Numbered from the stretch's first letter, positions 27,350 through 39,700 are shown. The stretch: DNA of 64,000 nt from Stutzerimonas degradans (GCF_024448505.1 NZ_JAMOHV010000003.1:362760-426759), one strand, 5' to 3'. Notes: generated by a model not told the origin, from the letters alone. Numbers and translations are program-made.

Positions 27350-28771
27350 TCAACGGCTGCGTGGTACCGGAACCAGCAGCTCGGTCGGCGGCATCTCGCA
27401 GTGAATCTTGCGCCCGATCAGCTCCTCGATCGGCGGCAGGGCGAAGGCATCATCCTCGCCGGCGAAACTGATCGACGTGCCGCTGGCGCCGGCACGGCCG
27501 GTACGACCGATGCGGTGCACGTAGTCGTCCGGATCTTCCGGCAGGGTGAAGTTGATCACGTGGCTGATACCGTCGACGTGAATACCGCGGCCGGCGACGT
27601 CGGTGGCCACCAGGACGCGGATCTTGCCTTCACGGAAGCCTTCCAGAACCTTGATGCGCTTGTGCTGCGGTACGTCACCGGACATCTGCGCGGCGCTGAT
27701 GCCGTCCTTGGTCAGGCGTTCTTCGATGCGCCGGACTTCGTCCTTGCGGTTGGCGAAGACCATCACCCGGGTCCAGTCGTTCTGGCTGATCAGGTTGTAG
27801 AGCAGCTTGTACTTGTCGCTGCCGGCCACCGCATAGACGTGCTGTTCGACGGTGTCGCTGGCGACGTTTTCCGGCTCGATCTCGACGATGGCCGGGTTCA
27901 CCGTCCACTGGCGGGCGAGGTTCATCACGTCCTCGGTGAAGGTCGCGGAGAACAGCAGGGTCTGGCGCTCACCCTTCATCGGCGTCTGCCGGATGATCTG
28001 GCGCACCTGCGGGATAAAGCCCATGTCGAGCATGCGATCAGCCTCGTCCAGCACCATCACCTCGACCATGTCCAGGTGCACCTCGCCGCGCTGGTTGAAG
28101 TCCAGCAGGCGGCCGGGCGTGGCAACCAGGATGTCGCAGAAGCGCGATTCGAGCTGCTTGAGCTGTTTGTCGAAGTCCATGCCGCCGACGAAGCTCATCA
28201 CGTTCAGGCCGGTGTACTTGGCCAGGTCCAGCGCGTCGTTGGCGATCTGCACCACCAGCTCGCGGGTCGGCGCGATGATCAGCGCGCGTGGTTCGCCCAT
28301 GTAGCGTTCCTTGGGCGGCGGCGTCTGCAGCAGCTGGGTGATGGTGGAAATCAGGAAGGCCGCGGTCTTGCCAGTGCCGGTCTGCGCGCGGCCGATGGCG
28401 TCCTGACCCTTGAGCGTGAAGCCCAGCACCTGCGCCTGGATCGGCGTGCAGTACGGGAAGCCCAGATCCTGGATGGCGTGCATCAGCTCGGGGGCGAGCT
28501 TGAAGTCATGGAAGCGGGTCTTGCCTTCGACCGGCTCGACTACGAAGTCTTCGAGCTTCCAGGCCGGAGCGGCCGGTTTGCTGTGGCGCGGGCGACGTGG
28601 CTTGTCGGCGGCGCGCTCGGCTTTCTTGGTGTCCGGCTGCGCGGGCTGGGTGTGCTGCGTCTGGGCAGTGTCGGCGGCGGAGCTGCTGGCGGCGGGCGTT
28701 ATGGGCGCCGGCTGGGGCTCGTCCTTGGCAAAGATTTTCTTGAGTGCTTTGAGCACGGCCTTCTCGTTCAT
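27350..28771 (-). CDS. rhlB: DEAD-box RNA helicase, RhlB-like
   Basis: An ATP-dependent RNA helicase. The basic, Ala/Pro/Gln-rich N-terminal tail (about 80 residues) precedes a complete helicase core: FHDF Q-motif region, AQTGTGKT (motif I), PTRELVVQ (Ia), TPGRLLDF (Ib), [13 protein letters not shown] (II), SAT (III), [11 protein letters not shown] (V) and [10 protein letters not shown] (VI). The sequence and the neighbouring carboxylesterase and amino-acid transporter suggest the RhlB orthologue (PA3861 in memory), a degradosome helicase. Start ATG 28771 gives [13 protein letters not shown]; a GTG five codons later is an alternative start. Confidence 0.88.
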   Translation of the reverse strand: MNEKAVLKALKKIFAKDEPQPAPITPAASSSAADTAQTQHTQPAQPDTKKAERAADKPRRPRHSKPAAPAWKLEDFVVEPVEGKTRFHDFKLAPELMHAIQDLGFPYCTPIQAQVLGFTLKGQDAIGRAQTGTGKTAAFLISTITQLLQTPPPKERYMGEPRALIIAPTRELVVQIANDALDLAKYTGLNVMSFVGGMDFDKQLKQLESRFCDILVATPGRLLDFNQRGEVHLDMVEVMVLDEADRMLDMGFIPQVRQIIRQTPMKGERQTLLFSATFTEDVMNLARQWTVNPAIVEIEPENVASDTVEQHVYAVAGSDKYKLLYNLISQNDWTRVMVFANRKDEVRRIEERLTKDGISAAQMSGDVPQHKRIKVLEGFREGKIRVLVATDVAGRGIHVDGISHVINFTLPEDPDDYVHRIGRTGRAGASGTSISFAGEDDAFALPPIEELIGRKIHCEMPPTELLVPVPRSR

Positions 28772-28856
28772 CAAATGGGAAATTCGCGCGCCAGTGTAAT
28801 GCAAGAAGCAGGCATGGCGAAGTATTGGCCCTTTTCCGGGTTGACAGCGTTGCCGT

Positions 28857-29792
28857 TCAGACGCACAGGCGGTTTCGGCCCTGTTGCTTGGCCTGGTAAA
28901 GCGCCTTGTCGGCGCGATCGATCAGGTTGGTCAGCTCGTCGTCCGCCTGCATCTGCGCCAGCCCAATGGACACGGTGACGCCCGGCAGAGCGCCGATGGC
29001 GGTATCGAAGGTGCTCACCTGTTCGATGCTGCGCAACAGCCGCTCACCGATCAGCCGGGCCTCGGCCGTGTCCAGCTCCGGCAGCAGGATGACGAACTCC
29101 TCGCCGCCGAAGCGGATCAGGCTGTCCTTGGGCCGCAGCTGGCCGCCCAGCGTGCGGGCGACCATCAGCAGCGCGTGGTCGCCGGCCAGGTGGCCGTATT
29201 TGTCGTTATAGGCCTTGAAGTGATCGACATCGAGCATTAGCAGACACAGCGGCAGCTGGCTGAATGCGCAGCGTGCGCGCTCGCGTTCGAAGATGTGCTC
29301 CAGCCAGCGCCGGTTGAAAACGCCGGTGAGCATGTCGACGTTGGCGTTGTGCTCGCTGTCGATGATCAGCCGGTCGCTCAGGCGAACGCGCTCGCAGAGC
29401 AGACCGACGAGATTGCGCATGAGCCGGGGCGAGGTTGTCAGGCAGGCGAAGTCGCGGCTGTGCAGGCGCAGCAGGCGGCTCGGCTGGCTGGCGACGACAT
29501 AGGTAGGCGGCGGCAGCCGGTCGATAAAGCTGACTTCGCCGGCGCATTCGCAGGGCTCGATCAGCCGCAGTGCGGGGCTGTCCAGCGTGTCGAGATAAAC
29601 CGTCAGCTGCCCCTCGAGCAGCAGATAAAGGAAGCGGTTGACGCTGCGTGGCGACAGCAGCACCTCGTCGACTGCCATTTCGCACAGCTCGAACCGATCG
29701 GCGAGCATGCGCAGATGGCCGATGTCGACGTGCTGCATCAGGCGCATCTGGCTCAGTTGCAGCAGGTCAACCGGTTGTTGGAGCAGCTTCAT
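28857..29792 (-). CDS. Diguanylate cyclase with degenerate CRP-like domain
   Basis: A 311-residue soluble protein. Residues about 15-135 form a cyclic-nucleotide-binding-like barrel and 140-310 a GGDEF domain with active GGEEF (229-233), [11 protein letters not shown] at its start, [18 protein letters not shown], and an RPKD I-site five residues before GGEEF. In the phosphate-binding cassette [18 protein letters not shown] the Gly-Glu is kept but the phosphate-contacting Arg expected before Thr/Ala is replaced by Pro, so cAMP binding in the usual manner is doubtful. Another ligand or none may control the cyclase. Upstream of the rhlB-like gene on the same strand (85 nt). Confidence 0.85.
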   Translation of the reverse strand: MKLLQQPVDLLQLSQMRLMQHVDIGHLRMLADRFELCEMAVDEVLLSPRSVNRFLYLLLEGQLTVYLDTLDSPALRLIEPCECAGEVSFIDRLPPPTYVVASQPSRLLRLHSRDFACLTTSPRLMRNLVGLLCERVRLSDRLIIDSEHNANVDMLTGVFNRRWLEHIFERERARCAFSQLPLCLLMLDVDHFKAYNDKYGHLAGDHALLMVARTLGGQLRPKDSLIRFGGEEFVILLPELDTAEARLIGERLLRSIEQVSTFDTAIGALPGVTVSIGLAQMQADDELTNLIDRADKALYQAKQQGRNRLCV

Positions 29793-29964
29793 CGCCGCGG
29801 GCCCGTATCGCGGCGACACTCTCTGGCGGTACTCATCGCGCCCCCTCCCACGCGCCGCGAACTGGCGGACGTGCGTCACGCGCAACGACTCCGAAGCATT
29901 CGGCCTTGCGACAAGCGTAGCTCCGTAACGTCGGCCGCGCCGCTTCGCTTTGCCGGACGAATTT

Positions 29965-30955
<991 letters not shown>

Positions 30956-31984
30956 ATGATGAGGGTGAAATCCACACTGGCCGTGCTGAGTGCTGCGACG
31001 CTGTTCGCCATCAGCGGGGCGGCGCATGCCGGGGCGACCCTGGATGCCGTGAAGAAGAAGGGCTTCGTGCAATGCGGCATCAGCGACGGACTGCCGGGGT
31101 TCTCCTTCGCTGACGCCAAGGGGCAGTACAAGGGAATCGACGTGGATGTCTGCCGCGCGGTGGCGGCCGCGGTGTTCGGCGATGCCGGCAAGGTCAAGTT
31201 CAGTCCGTTGACGGCCAAGGAGCGCTTCACCGCGCTGCAGTCCGGCGAGATCGACATGCTGTCACGCAATACCACCTGGACCAGCTCGCGGGATTCGGCG
31301 ATGGGGCTGAATTTCACCGGGGTGACCTATTACGACGGCCAGGGCTTTCTGGTGAACAAGGAACTCGGGGTCAGCAGCGCCAAGGAGCTGGACGGTGCCA
31401 CCGTCTGCATTCAGGCCGGCACCACCACTGAGCTCAATCTCTCCGACTACTTCCGCTCCAATGGCCTCAAGTACACCCCCATCACCTACGACACCTCCGA
31501 CGAAAGCGCCAAATCGCTGGAGTCCGGCCGCTGCGACGTGCTGACCTCCGACCAGTCGCAGCTCTATGCGCAGCGCATCAAGCTGGCCAAGCCGGATCAG
31601 TACGTCGTGCTGCCCGAGGTGATCTCCAAGGAGCCGCTCGGCCCGGCCGTACGCCAGGGCGACGAGGAATGGTTCGATATCGTGCGCTGGACGCTGTTCG
31701 CCATGCTCAATGCTGAAGAGCTGGGCGTGACCTCGGCGAACGTGGAGAAAACCGCCAAGGAAACCAAGAACCCGGACGTGGCGCGCCTGCTCGGTGGTGA
31801 GGGCGAGTACGGCAAGGACCTCAAACTGCCGGCGGACTGGGCGGTGCAAATCGTCAAGCAGGTGGGCAACTACGGCGAGATCTTCGAGCGCAACGTTGGC
31901 GCCGGTAGCGAGCTGAAGATCGAGCGCGGCCTCAATGCCCTGTGGAACAAGGGCGGATTGCAGTACGCACCACCGGTGCGTTGA
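30956..31984 (+). CDS. aapJ: General amino-acid ABC transporter, binding protein
   Basis: A 342-residue periplasmic solute-binding protein for L-amino acids (family 3). It has a signal peptide ending at GAAHAGATL, then VKKKGFVQCGISDGLPGFSF and DVDVCRAVAAAVFGDAGKVKF-like features of the AapJ/GltI type, with NTTWTSSRD and the C-terminal GLNALWNKGGLQYAPPVR. Two ATG codons are in tandem (30956 and 30959); TGGAGG precedes both. It is the first gene of a four-gene transport operon. Confidence 0.95.
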   Translation: MMRVKSTLAVLSAATLFAISGAAHAGATLDAVKKKGFVQCGISDGLPGFSFADAKGQYKGIDVDVCRAVAAAVFGDAGKVKFSPLTAKERFTALQSGEIDMLSRNTTWTSSRDSAMGLNFTGVTYYDGQGFLVNKELGVSSAKELDGATVCIQAGTTTELNLSDYFRSNGLKYTPITYDTSDESAKSLESGRCDVLTSDQSQLYAQRIKLAKPDQYVVLPEVISKEPLGPAVRQGDEEWFDIVRWTLFAMLNAEELGVTSANVEKTAKETKNPDVARLLGGEGEYGKDLKLPADWAVQIVKQVGNYGEIFERNVGAGSELKIERGLNALWNKGGLQYAPPVR

Positions 31985-32081
31985 GGTATCCCGGGCCGGC
32001 CGCATGCGCTACCGGCCCGTTTCCAGGGAACGGCACTGACGGCGCGCGCGGCGTTCCGGCAGTGCCGCATGAGGGCTTTCG

Positions 32082-33263
32082 ATGCGCAGCACTGAATCAA
32101 GGCTGGCGCGACGCTCGCCGCTGACCGATCCGCGTGTGCGTGCCTGGGTGTTCCAGGTGCTGGCGGTGGTCACGGTGGTGGCGTTCGGCTGGTTTCTGTT
32201 CGTCAACACGCAGGCCAATCTGGCCCATCGCGGTATCACGTCCGGTTTCGGCTTTCTCGACAATGCCGCCGGCTTCGGCATTTCCCAGCACCTGATCGAC
32301 TACAGCGAGAGCGACTCCTATGGCCGGGTATTCTGGGTCGGGTTGCTCAATACGCTGCTGGTGAGTGTCATCGGCATCATTCTCGCGACGCTCATCGGTT
32401 TTGCGCTCGGCGTGGCAAGGCTGTCGTCGAACTGGCTGATTCGCCAGCTGGCGACGCTGTATATCGAAACGTTCCGCAACATTCCGCCGCTGCTGCAGAT
32501 CTTCTTCGTCTATTTCGCGGTGATCGGTCCGCTGCCCGGCCCGCGCGACAGCCTGAGCCTGGGCGGCGTGATCTTTCTCAACAACCGCGGCGTGCAGCTG
32601 CCGGCGCCCAGTGCCGCGGAAGGTTTCTGGCCATTCTGGCTGGCGCTACTGGTGGCGGTGCTGGCCGTCGTGGTGCTCGCGCGCTGGGCGCGTGCGCGTC
32701 GGCATGCGACCGGGCAACCGTTTCCGTTGCTCTGGTCCAGCCTGGGGTTGCTGGTGGCGATTCCGACCTTGAGTGTGCTGCTGTGGGGCGCGCCGTTCGA
32801 CTGGGAGGTGCCGCAGCTGCAGCGCTTCAATATCCGCGGCGGCTGGATCGTGATTCCCGAACTGGTGTCGATTGTGCTGGCGCTGGCGGTCTACACGGCG
32901 GCGTTCATCGGCGAAACCGTGCGTGCCGGCATCCAGGCGGTCAGCCACGGACAGAGCGAGGCGGCTGCATCGCTGGGGCTGCGCACTGGGCAGACGCTGC
33001 GGCTGGTGATCATCCCGCAGGCGCTGCGGGTGATCGTCCCGCCGCTGACCAGTCAGTACCTCAACCTGGCGAAGAACTCCTCGCTGGCGGCGGCCATCGG
33101 CTACCCGGATATGGTCTCGCTGTTCGCCGGTACGGTGCTCAACCAGACCGGCCAGGCGATCGAGACGATGGCGATCACCATGAGCGTGTACCTGGCCATC
33201 AGCATCAGCATTTCCCTGTTGATGAACTGGTACAACCGGCGCATCGCGCTGATCGAACGGTGA
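32082..33263 (+). CDS. aapQ: Amino-acid ABC transporter permease AapQ
   Basis: A 393-residue inner-membrane permease of the polar-amino-acid type. It has a long insertion with a periplasmic loop between early helices (VHQ-like SISQHLIDYSESDSYGRVFWVGLLNT entry and the PSAAEGFWPF section) and the EAA loop EAAASLGLRTGQTLRLVIIPQALRVIVPPL that docks on the ATPase. The distance of 97 nt from aapJ may hold a stem-loop giving higher expression of the binding protein. Confidence 0.93.
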   Translation: MRSTESRLARRSPLTDPRVRAWVFQVLAVVTVVAFGWFLFVNTQANLAHRGITSGFGFLDNAAGFGISQHLIDYSESDSYGRVFWVGLLNTLLVSVIGIILATLIGFALGVARLSSNWLIRQLATLYIETFRNIPPLLQIFFVYFAVIGPLPGPRDSLSLGGVIFLNNRGVQLPAPSAAEGFWPFWLALLVAVLAVVVLARWARARRHATGQPFPLLWSSLGLLVAIPTLSVLLWGAPFDWEVPQLQRFNIRGGWIVIPELVSIVLALAVYTAAFIGETVRAGIQAVSHGQSEAAASLGLRTGQTLRLVIIPQALRVIVPPLTSQYLNLAKNSSLAAAIGYPDMVSLFAGTVLNQTGQAIETMAITMSVYLAISISISLLMNWYNRRIALIER

Positions 33264-33273
33264 GGACCAGGCC

Positions 33274-34371
33274 ATGACGACTCATCGTTTCAAGCCTGAC
33301 CTGCCACCGCCCTCGAGCAACCTGGGCGCCATCGGCTGGCTGCGGGCGAACCTGTTCTCCGGTGTCGGCAATACGCTGCTGACTCTGCTGGGGCTGTATG
33401 TAGTCTGGCTGGTGATTCCGCCGCTGCTGGACTGGGCGGTCTTCAGCGCCGACTGGACGGGCGAAACCCGCGCCGACTGCACGCGCGAAGGTGCGTGCTG
33501 GGTCTTCGTGCAGACGCGCTTCAGCCAGTTCATGTACGGCTTCTATCCGGCGGAGCTGCGCTGGCGCGTCGACCTCAGTGTGTGGCTGGCGATCATCGGG
33601 GCGACGCCGTTCTTCCTGCGCCAGATGCCGCATAAGGTGCGCTACGGGTTTGCCTATCTGCTGATCTACCCAGTGCTGGCGTTCTGGCTGCTGCATGGCG
33701 GCTTCCTCGGCCTGCAGACGGTGCCGACCAGCCAGTGGGGCGGCCTGATGCTGACCATCGTCATCGCTGCCGTGGGCATCGCCGGCGCGCTGCCCATGGG
33801 CATTCTGCTGGCGTTGGGCCGGCGTTCCGACATGCCGGCGATCCGCGTGCTGTGCGTGACGTTCATCGAGTTCTGGCGCGGCGTGCCGCTGATCACCGTG
33901 CTGTTCATGTCGTCGGTGATGCTGCCGCTGTTCCTGCCCGAAGGCATGAACCTCGACAAGCTGATGCGCGCCATGCTGATGGTGATCTTCTTCGAGGCGG
34001 CCTATATCGCCGAGGTGGTGCGCGGCGGCCTGCAGGCGATTCCGAGGGGGCAGTACGAGGCCGCCGCGGCAATGGGGTTGGGCTACTGGCGCAGCATGCT
34101 GCTGGTGATCCTGCCGCAGGCGCTGAAGCTGGTGATTCCCGGCATCGTCAACACCTTCATCGCGCTGTTCAAGGACACCAGCCTGGTGATCATCATCGGC
34201 CTGTTCGACTTCCTCAACAGCATCAAACGCGCGACGGCGGACCCGGCCTGGCTGGGCATGTCCACAGAGGGTTACGTGTTCGCCGCGCTGGTGTACTGGC
34301 TGTTCTGCTTCGGCATGTCGCGCTATTCGATGCACCTGGAGCGCAAGCTCGATACCGGTCACAGGAACTAG
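33274..34371 (+). CDS. aapM: Amino-acid ABC transporter permease AapM
   Basis: The second permease, 365 residues. The EAA loop is YEAAAAMGLGYWRSMLLVILPQALKLVIPG. It begins 10 nt after aapQ. The two permeases form a heterodimer carrying amino acids across the inner membrane. Confidence 0.93.
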   Translation: MTTHRFKPDLPPPSSNLGAIGWLRANLFSGVGNTLLTLLGLYVVWLVIPPLLDWAVFSADWTGETRADCTREGACWVFVQTRFSQFMYGFYPAELRWRVDLSVWLAIIGATPFFLRQMPHKVRYGFAYLLIYPVLAFWLLHGGFLGLQTVPTSQWGGLMLTIVIAAVGIAGALPMGILLALGRRSDMPAIRVLCVTFIEFWRGVPLITVLFMSSVMLPLFLPEGMNLDKLMRAMLMVIFFEAAYIAEVVRGGLQAIPRGQYEAAAAMGLGYWRSMLLVILPQALKLVIPGIVNTFIALFKDTSLVIIIGLFDFLNSIKRATADPAWLGMSTEGYVFAALVYWLFCFGMSRYSMHLERKLDTGHRN

Positions 34372-34380
34372 GAGAGGGTT

Positions 34381-35148
34381 ATGAGCGATACCGTGGCACG
34401 ACCGGAGCAAGCGAGCGAGCCGGTCATCCAGATGCAGGGCGTGCACAAGTGGTACGGCCAGTTCCATGTGCTCAAGGACATCAACCTGAGCGTTCGCCAG
34501 GGTGAGCGCATCGTACTCTGCGGGCCGTCCGGCTCGGGTAAGTCGACCACGATCCGCTGTCTCAACCGGCTGGAGGAGCATCAGCAGGGGCGCATCGTCA
34601 TCAACGGCGTGGAGCTGACCAGCGATCTCAAGCAGATCGAGGCGATTCGCAGCGAAGTCGGTATGGTGTTCCAGCATTTCAACCTGTTCCCGCACCTGAC
34701 GGTGTTGCAGAACTGCACGTTGGCGCCGATGTGGGTGCGCAAGCTGCCGCGCCGCCAGGCCGAGGAAATCGCCATGCATTATCTTGAGCGGGTGCGCATT
34801 CCGGAGCAGGCCGGCAAATATCCCGGCCAGCTCTCCGGCGGCCAGCAGCAGCGCGTGGCGATCGCCCGGGCGCTGTGCATGAAGCCCAAGATCATGCTGT
34901 TCGACGAGCCGACCTCGGCGCTCGATCCGGAAATGGTCAAGGAAGTGCTGGATACCATGATCGCCCTCGCCGAGAGCGGCATGACCATGCTCTGCGTCAC
35001 CCACGAGATGGGCTTTGCCCGCACCGTGGCCGACCGGGTGATCTTCATGGACCGCGGCGAGATCGTCGAACAGGCCGAGCCGGAGGTGTTCTTCAGCAAT
35101 CCGGTCAACGACCGGACCAAGCTGTTCCTCAGCCAGATCCTGCATTGA
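34381..35148 (+). CDS. aapP: Amino-acid ABC transporter ATPase AapP
   Basis: The 255-residue ATPase subunit. Walker A is GPSGSGKST, the Q-loop is [12 protein letters not shown], the ABC signature [15 protein letters not shown], Walker [13 protein letters not shown] and the H-switch CVTHEMG. It starts 9 nt after aapM. It powers the four-component AapJQMP transporter. Confidence 0.96.
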   Translation: MSDTVARPEQASEPVIQMQGVHKWYGQFHVLKDINLSVRQGERIVLCGPSGSGKSTTIRCLNRLEEHQQGRIVINGVELTSDLKQIEAIRSEVGMVFQHFNLFPHLTVLQNCTLAPMWVRKLPRRQAEEIAMHYLERVRIPEQAGKYPGQLSGGQQQRVAIARALCMKPKIMLFDEPTSALDPEMVKEVLDTMIALAESGMTMLCVTHEMGFARTVADRVIFMDRGEIVEQAEPEVFFSNPVNDRTKLFLSQILH

Positions 35149-35274
35149 GCGAGGGCTGGGCGGAATAAATACTGCTGCGCGGCGTCGCCCGGCCTTCGGT
35201 TGACGCCGGTCATGGGGTTGCGTTTGCGCCTGGCATGTAATCGTTGCCCATCGTCGCAGTTCGGGAAGCGGGTC

Positions 35275-36615
35275 ATGTCCAAGCGCAGAAAAAGTGGTGT
35301 CATGCGGTCGCTGCAGGGCCTGGTCGCCGGACTGCTGGCGAGCCTGCTGGCCACCGCCGCGCAGGGGCAGGAGTCGTGGCGCGAGCAAGACATCCGCGCG
35401 TCCCGCCAAGTGCTGCGCGAGGCCACGATGGCGCAGGCGCCGGTCTACCAGGCCGATCCGCTGGGGCTGATGCTGGTGGTCGAGACTGGCGATTCTCACA
35501 TCACGATCCTCGATGGCGACAAGTTCGATCCCTTGCATCGCTTTGCCACCCGGGCGCAGCTGCATGGCAGTCCGACATTCACCCGCGACGGTCGCTACGC
35601 ATTCTTCGTGTCCCGCGATGGCTGGGTGACCAAGTACGACCTGTGGACGCTGGAGGTCGTGGCCGAGGTGCGCGCGGGGCTGGACACCCGCAACATTGCC
35701 GTCGACCCGACGGGCGAGCACGTCGCCGTGGCCAACTACCAGCCCCATACCCTGGTGCTGCTGGATGGCGACCTGAACCTGCTCAAATCGATGCCGGCGC
35801 TCGACCAGAAGACGCAGCGCAGCTCCCGGGTGTCGGCGGTCTACAGCGTGCCGTCGAGACGGTCCTTCGTCGTGGCGATGAAGGACATCGCCGAGTTGTG
35901 GGAGGTCAGCTATGACCCGCAGGCCGAAGACATGGCGATCGGTCTGGTGCACGACTTCCAGTATCGGGAGGGCACCTTCGTCACCGGATATCTCAATCCG
36001 CGACGTATCGAGCTAAATGCGCCGCTGGAGGATTTCTTCTTCAATCCCGGTCAGGCTGAGCTGTTCGGCGTGTCGCCGCAGGGCGAGGTGCAGGTGATCC
36101 ACCTGGATGCGCGCCAGCGAATCGGCGGCTTGCCTTTGCAGGGGCGCCCACACATGGGCACGGCCGTCACCTGGCGTCGCCAGGGGGTGACGCTGATGGC
36201 CAGCACCAACCTTAAGCTACCGGAAGTTGCGGTGATCGACCCGCAGCGGCGCGAGCGGGTGCAACGCATTGCCCTGCAAGGGCCGGGGGTTTTTCTCGCT
36301 GGCCATGAGAACAGTCGCTACCTGTTCGTCGATTCGATGCTGGCGGTCGATTCGCGGCATGTGCTGCAGGCGATTGACCGGGACACCCTGGAGGTCGCCT
36401 GGCGCTTCGCGGCCGAGCCGGGCGACACGCTGGCGCACGTCGAATTCACCCGCGACGGTCGTTACGCGCTGGCCAGCCTTTGGCGCGACGACGGCGCCGT
36501 GATCGTGTTCGATACGCAGAGCCTGAAAGAGGTCAAACGTCTGCCAATGAAGCGGCTGGAGGGCCCATACAGCGTCTGGCGTGGCATCGAGGCCCAGCAG
36601 GGCGCTGCGCGTTAG
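35275..36615 (+). CDS. Cytochrome d1-type beta-propeller protein, orphan
   Basis: A 446-residue exported protein. After a signal peptide (GLVAGLLASLLATAAQGQ) the sequence is an eight-bladed propeller of the nitrite-reductase d1 type. The stretch LHGSPTFTRDGRYAFFVSRDG and VTKYDLW aligns by eye with the haem d1 region of NirS and with NirF, placing His97 where the axial ligand sits. There is no cysteine and so no CxxCH c-haem site, unlike NirS and NirN. It most resembles NirF, a d1-haem synthesis protein, but lies away from any nir gene, 126 nt after aapP. Start ATG 35275 is chosen for GGGAAG; ATG 35302 is possible. Confidence 0.8.
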   Translation: MSKRRKSGVMRSLQGLVAGLLASLLATAAQGQESWREQDIRASRQVLREATMAQAPVYQADPLGLMLVVETGDSHITILDGDKFDPLHRFATRAQLHGSPTFTRDGRYAFFVSRDGWVTKYDLWTLEVVAEVRAGLDTRNIAVDPTGEHVAVANYQPHTLVLLDGDLNLLKSMPALDQKTQRSSRVSAVYSVPSRRSFVVAMKDIAELWEVSYDPQAEDMAIGLVHDFQYREGTFVTGYLNPRRIELNAPLEDFFFNPGQAELFGVSPQGEVQVIHLDARQRIGGLPLQGRPHMGTAVTWRRQGVTLMASTNLKLPEVAVIDPQRRERVQRIALQGPGVFLAGHENSRYLFVDSMLAVDSRHVLQAIDRDTLEVAWRFAAEPGDTLAHVEFTRDGRYALASLWRDDGAVIVFDTQSLKEVKRLPMKRLEGPYSVWRGIEAQQGAAR

Positions 36616-36738
36616 CGTCAGCCGGCTGGCCGGGCGTTCGTCGGCGGCTGCGCTTGCAGCGGGTCGCTGCCCCTTTGACCGCCTTCATGGGCTAGAATAC
36701 GCGCCCCGACTGCTCCCCTCTTCGAGGCTGTTCCGACG

Positions 36739-39700
36739 ATGTTGATTCTGCGCGGCGCTCCCGCTCTTTCCGCCTTCCGTCACGGCAAGCTCCTGGCACA
36801 ACTGACCGAGAAGGTCCCCGCCGTGAGCGGGTTGTATGCCGAGTTCGCCCATTTCGCCGAGGTTTCCGGCGCGCTTGGCGCGGAAGAGCAGCAGGTCCTG
36901 ACCCGCCTGCTCAAGTACGGCCCCAGCGTGCCGGTGCAGGAGCCAGCCGGTCGGCTGTTCCTGGTGGTGCCGCGTTTCGGCACCATCTCGCCCTGGTCGA
37001 GCAAGGCCAGCGACATCGCCCACAACTGCGGTCTGGAGAAGATCCAGCGCCTGGAGCGCGGCATCGCCTACTACGTGCAGGGTGAGCTGTCCGACAGCGA
37101 CGCCGCACTCGTCGCCGCCGCGTTACATGACCGCATGACCCAGCTGGTGCTCGGCCGCTTCGAGGAAGCCGCCAACCTGTTCAGCCATGCCCAGCCCAAG
37201 CCGCTCACTGCCGTGGATGTGCTCGGCGGCGGTCGCGCCGCGCTGGAAAAGGCCAACGTCGAGCTAGGCCTGGCGCTGGCCGAAGACGAGATCGACTACC
37301 TGGTGCAGGCCTTCAGCGGGCTGGGGCGCAACCCGCACGACATCGAACTGATGATGTTCGCCCAGGCCAACTCCGAGCACTGCCGCCACAAGATCTTCAA
37401 TGCCAGCTGGGACATCGACGGCGAAAGCCAGGACAAGTCCCTGTTCGGCATGATCAAGAACACCTACCAGCTGCACAACGAGGGCGTGCTGTCGGCCTAC
37501 AAAGACAACGCCGCCGTCATCGTCGGCAATGTTGCCGGCCGCTTCTATCCGAATCCGGAGACGCGCGAGTACGCCGCGAGCCAGGAGCCGGTGCACATCC
37601 TGATGAAGGTGGAGACGCACAACCACCCGACCGCCATCGCGCCGTTCCCGGGTGCCTCCACCGGCTCCGGCGGCGAAATCCGCGACGAGGGGGCGACCGG
37701 TCGCGGTGCCAAGCCGAAGGCCGGCCTGACGGGCTTCACCGTCTCCAACCTGAACATCCCTGGCTTCGAGCAGCCCTGGGAGAAGCCCTATGGCAAGCCC
37801 GAGCGCATCGTCACGCCGCTGGACATCATGATCGAAGGCCCGCTGGGCGGCGCCGCATTCAACAACGAATTCGGCCGCCCGGCGCTGACCGGCTACTTCC
37901 GCACCTTCGAGCAGGCGATCGACACGCCGCGCGGCGAGGAAGTGCGCGGCTATCACAAGCCGATCATGCTCGCTGGCGGCATGGGCAACATCCGTGAAGA
38001 CCACGTGCAGAAGGGCGAGATCTCGGTCGGCGGCAAGCTGATCGTGCTCGGCGGCCCGGCCATGCTGATCGGTCTGGGTGGCGGCGCGGCCTCGTCGATG
38101 GCCACCGGCACCAGCTCGGCGGACCTCGACTTCGCCTCGGTGCAGCGCGACAACCCGGAAATGGAGCGTCGCTGCCAGGAAGTCATCGACCGCTGCTGGC
38201 AGCTGGGCGAGCGCAACCCGATCAAGTTCATTCACGACGTCGGCGCCGGCGGCCTGTCCAACGCCTTCCCCGAGTTGGTCAACGATGGCGGTCGCGGTGG
38301 TCGCTTCGAGCTACGCAACATCCCCAACGACGAACCCGGCATGGCGCCGCACGAGATCTGGTGCAACGAATCCCAGGAGCGCTACGTGCTCTCGGTCGAT
38401 GCCGCCGATCTGGAGCGCTTCGCCGCCATCTGCGAGCGTGAGCGCTGCCCCTTTGCGGTCGTCGGTGAGGCCACCGAGGAAGCGCACCTGACCGTCGCCG
38501 ACAGCCATTTCGGCAACAAGCCGGTGTACATGCCGCTCAACGTGTTGCTCGGCAAAGCGCCGCGCATGCATCGCAGCGCGCAGCGCGAAGCCGAACTGGG
38601 CGACGATTTCAATGCCGCGTCGGTCTACCTCGACGAGGCTGTGGGCCGCGTGCTGCGCCACCCGGCGGTGGCGAGCAAGAGCTTCCTGATCACCATCGGC
38701 GACCGCAGCATCACTGGCCTCGTGGCGCGCGATCAGATGGTCGGTCCCTGGCAGGTGCCGGTGGCCGATTGTGCCGTGACCGCTGCCAGCTATGACGTCT
38801 ACACCGGCGAGGCGATGGCGATGGGTGAGCGCACGCCGCTGGCCCTGCTCGACGCGCCGGCCTCCGGCCGCATGGCGATCGGCGAAACGCTGACCAACCT
38901 CGCCGCGGCACGCATCGAGAAACTTTCCGACATCAAGCTGTCGGCCAACTGGATGGCCGCCGCCGGCCACCCGGGCGAGGATGCACGGCTGTACGACACC
39001 GTGCGTGCCGTCGGCATGGAGCTGTGCCCGCAACTGGGCCTGACCATTCCGGTGGGCAAGGACTCGATGTCGATGAAGACGCGCTGGTCGGACGAGGGCA
39101 CGGAGAAGAGCGTGACTTCGCCGCTGTCGCTGATCGTGTCCGGCTTCGCACCGGTGGTCGACGTCCGCCAGACCCTGACCCCGCAGCTGCGGCTGGACAA
39201 GGGCGCCACCGACCTGATCCTGATCGACCTCGGTCGTGGACAGAATCGCCTGGGTGGCTCGATCCTCGCCCAGGTCTACGGCAAGCTCGGCCGCGAAGTG
39301 CCGGATGTCGATGATGCCGAGGATCTGCAGGCGTTCTTCGCGGTGATCCAGGGGCTGAACGCCGATGGCCTGCTGCAGGCCTATCACGACCGTTCCGATG
39401 GTGGCCTGCTGACCACCGTGCTGGAAATGGCGTTCGCCGGCCACTGCGGCCTCGATCTGAATCTCGATGGCCTGCTGGACGACGCCGACGATGTGCCGGC
39501 CGTACTGTTCAGCGAGGAACTGGGTGCGGTCATCCAGGTGCGTCAGGACGATACCGAAATCGTGCTGGCGCAGTTCAGCGCCGCCGGCCTCGGCGATTGC
39601 GTCGCGGTGATCGGTCAGCCGACCAACAACGGTTATGTGTCGATCCGTCTCGCCGGCAGCGAAGTGTTCAGTGGCGACCGTCGCCTGCTGCAGCGCCAGT

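Noticed and set aside
33205..35952. A 915-residue frame on the minus strand opposite aapM-aapP.
   Set aside because: It is antisense to three well-recognised transporter genes and is His/Gln/Arg-rich, a product of GC-rich codon bias in the real genes.
36660..36738. TTGACC and TAGAAT before purL as a promoter pair.
   Set aside because: The spacing is 12 bp, too short; TAGAAT may still be a -10 with a poor -35.
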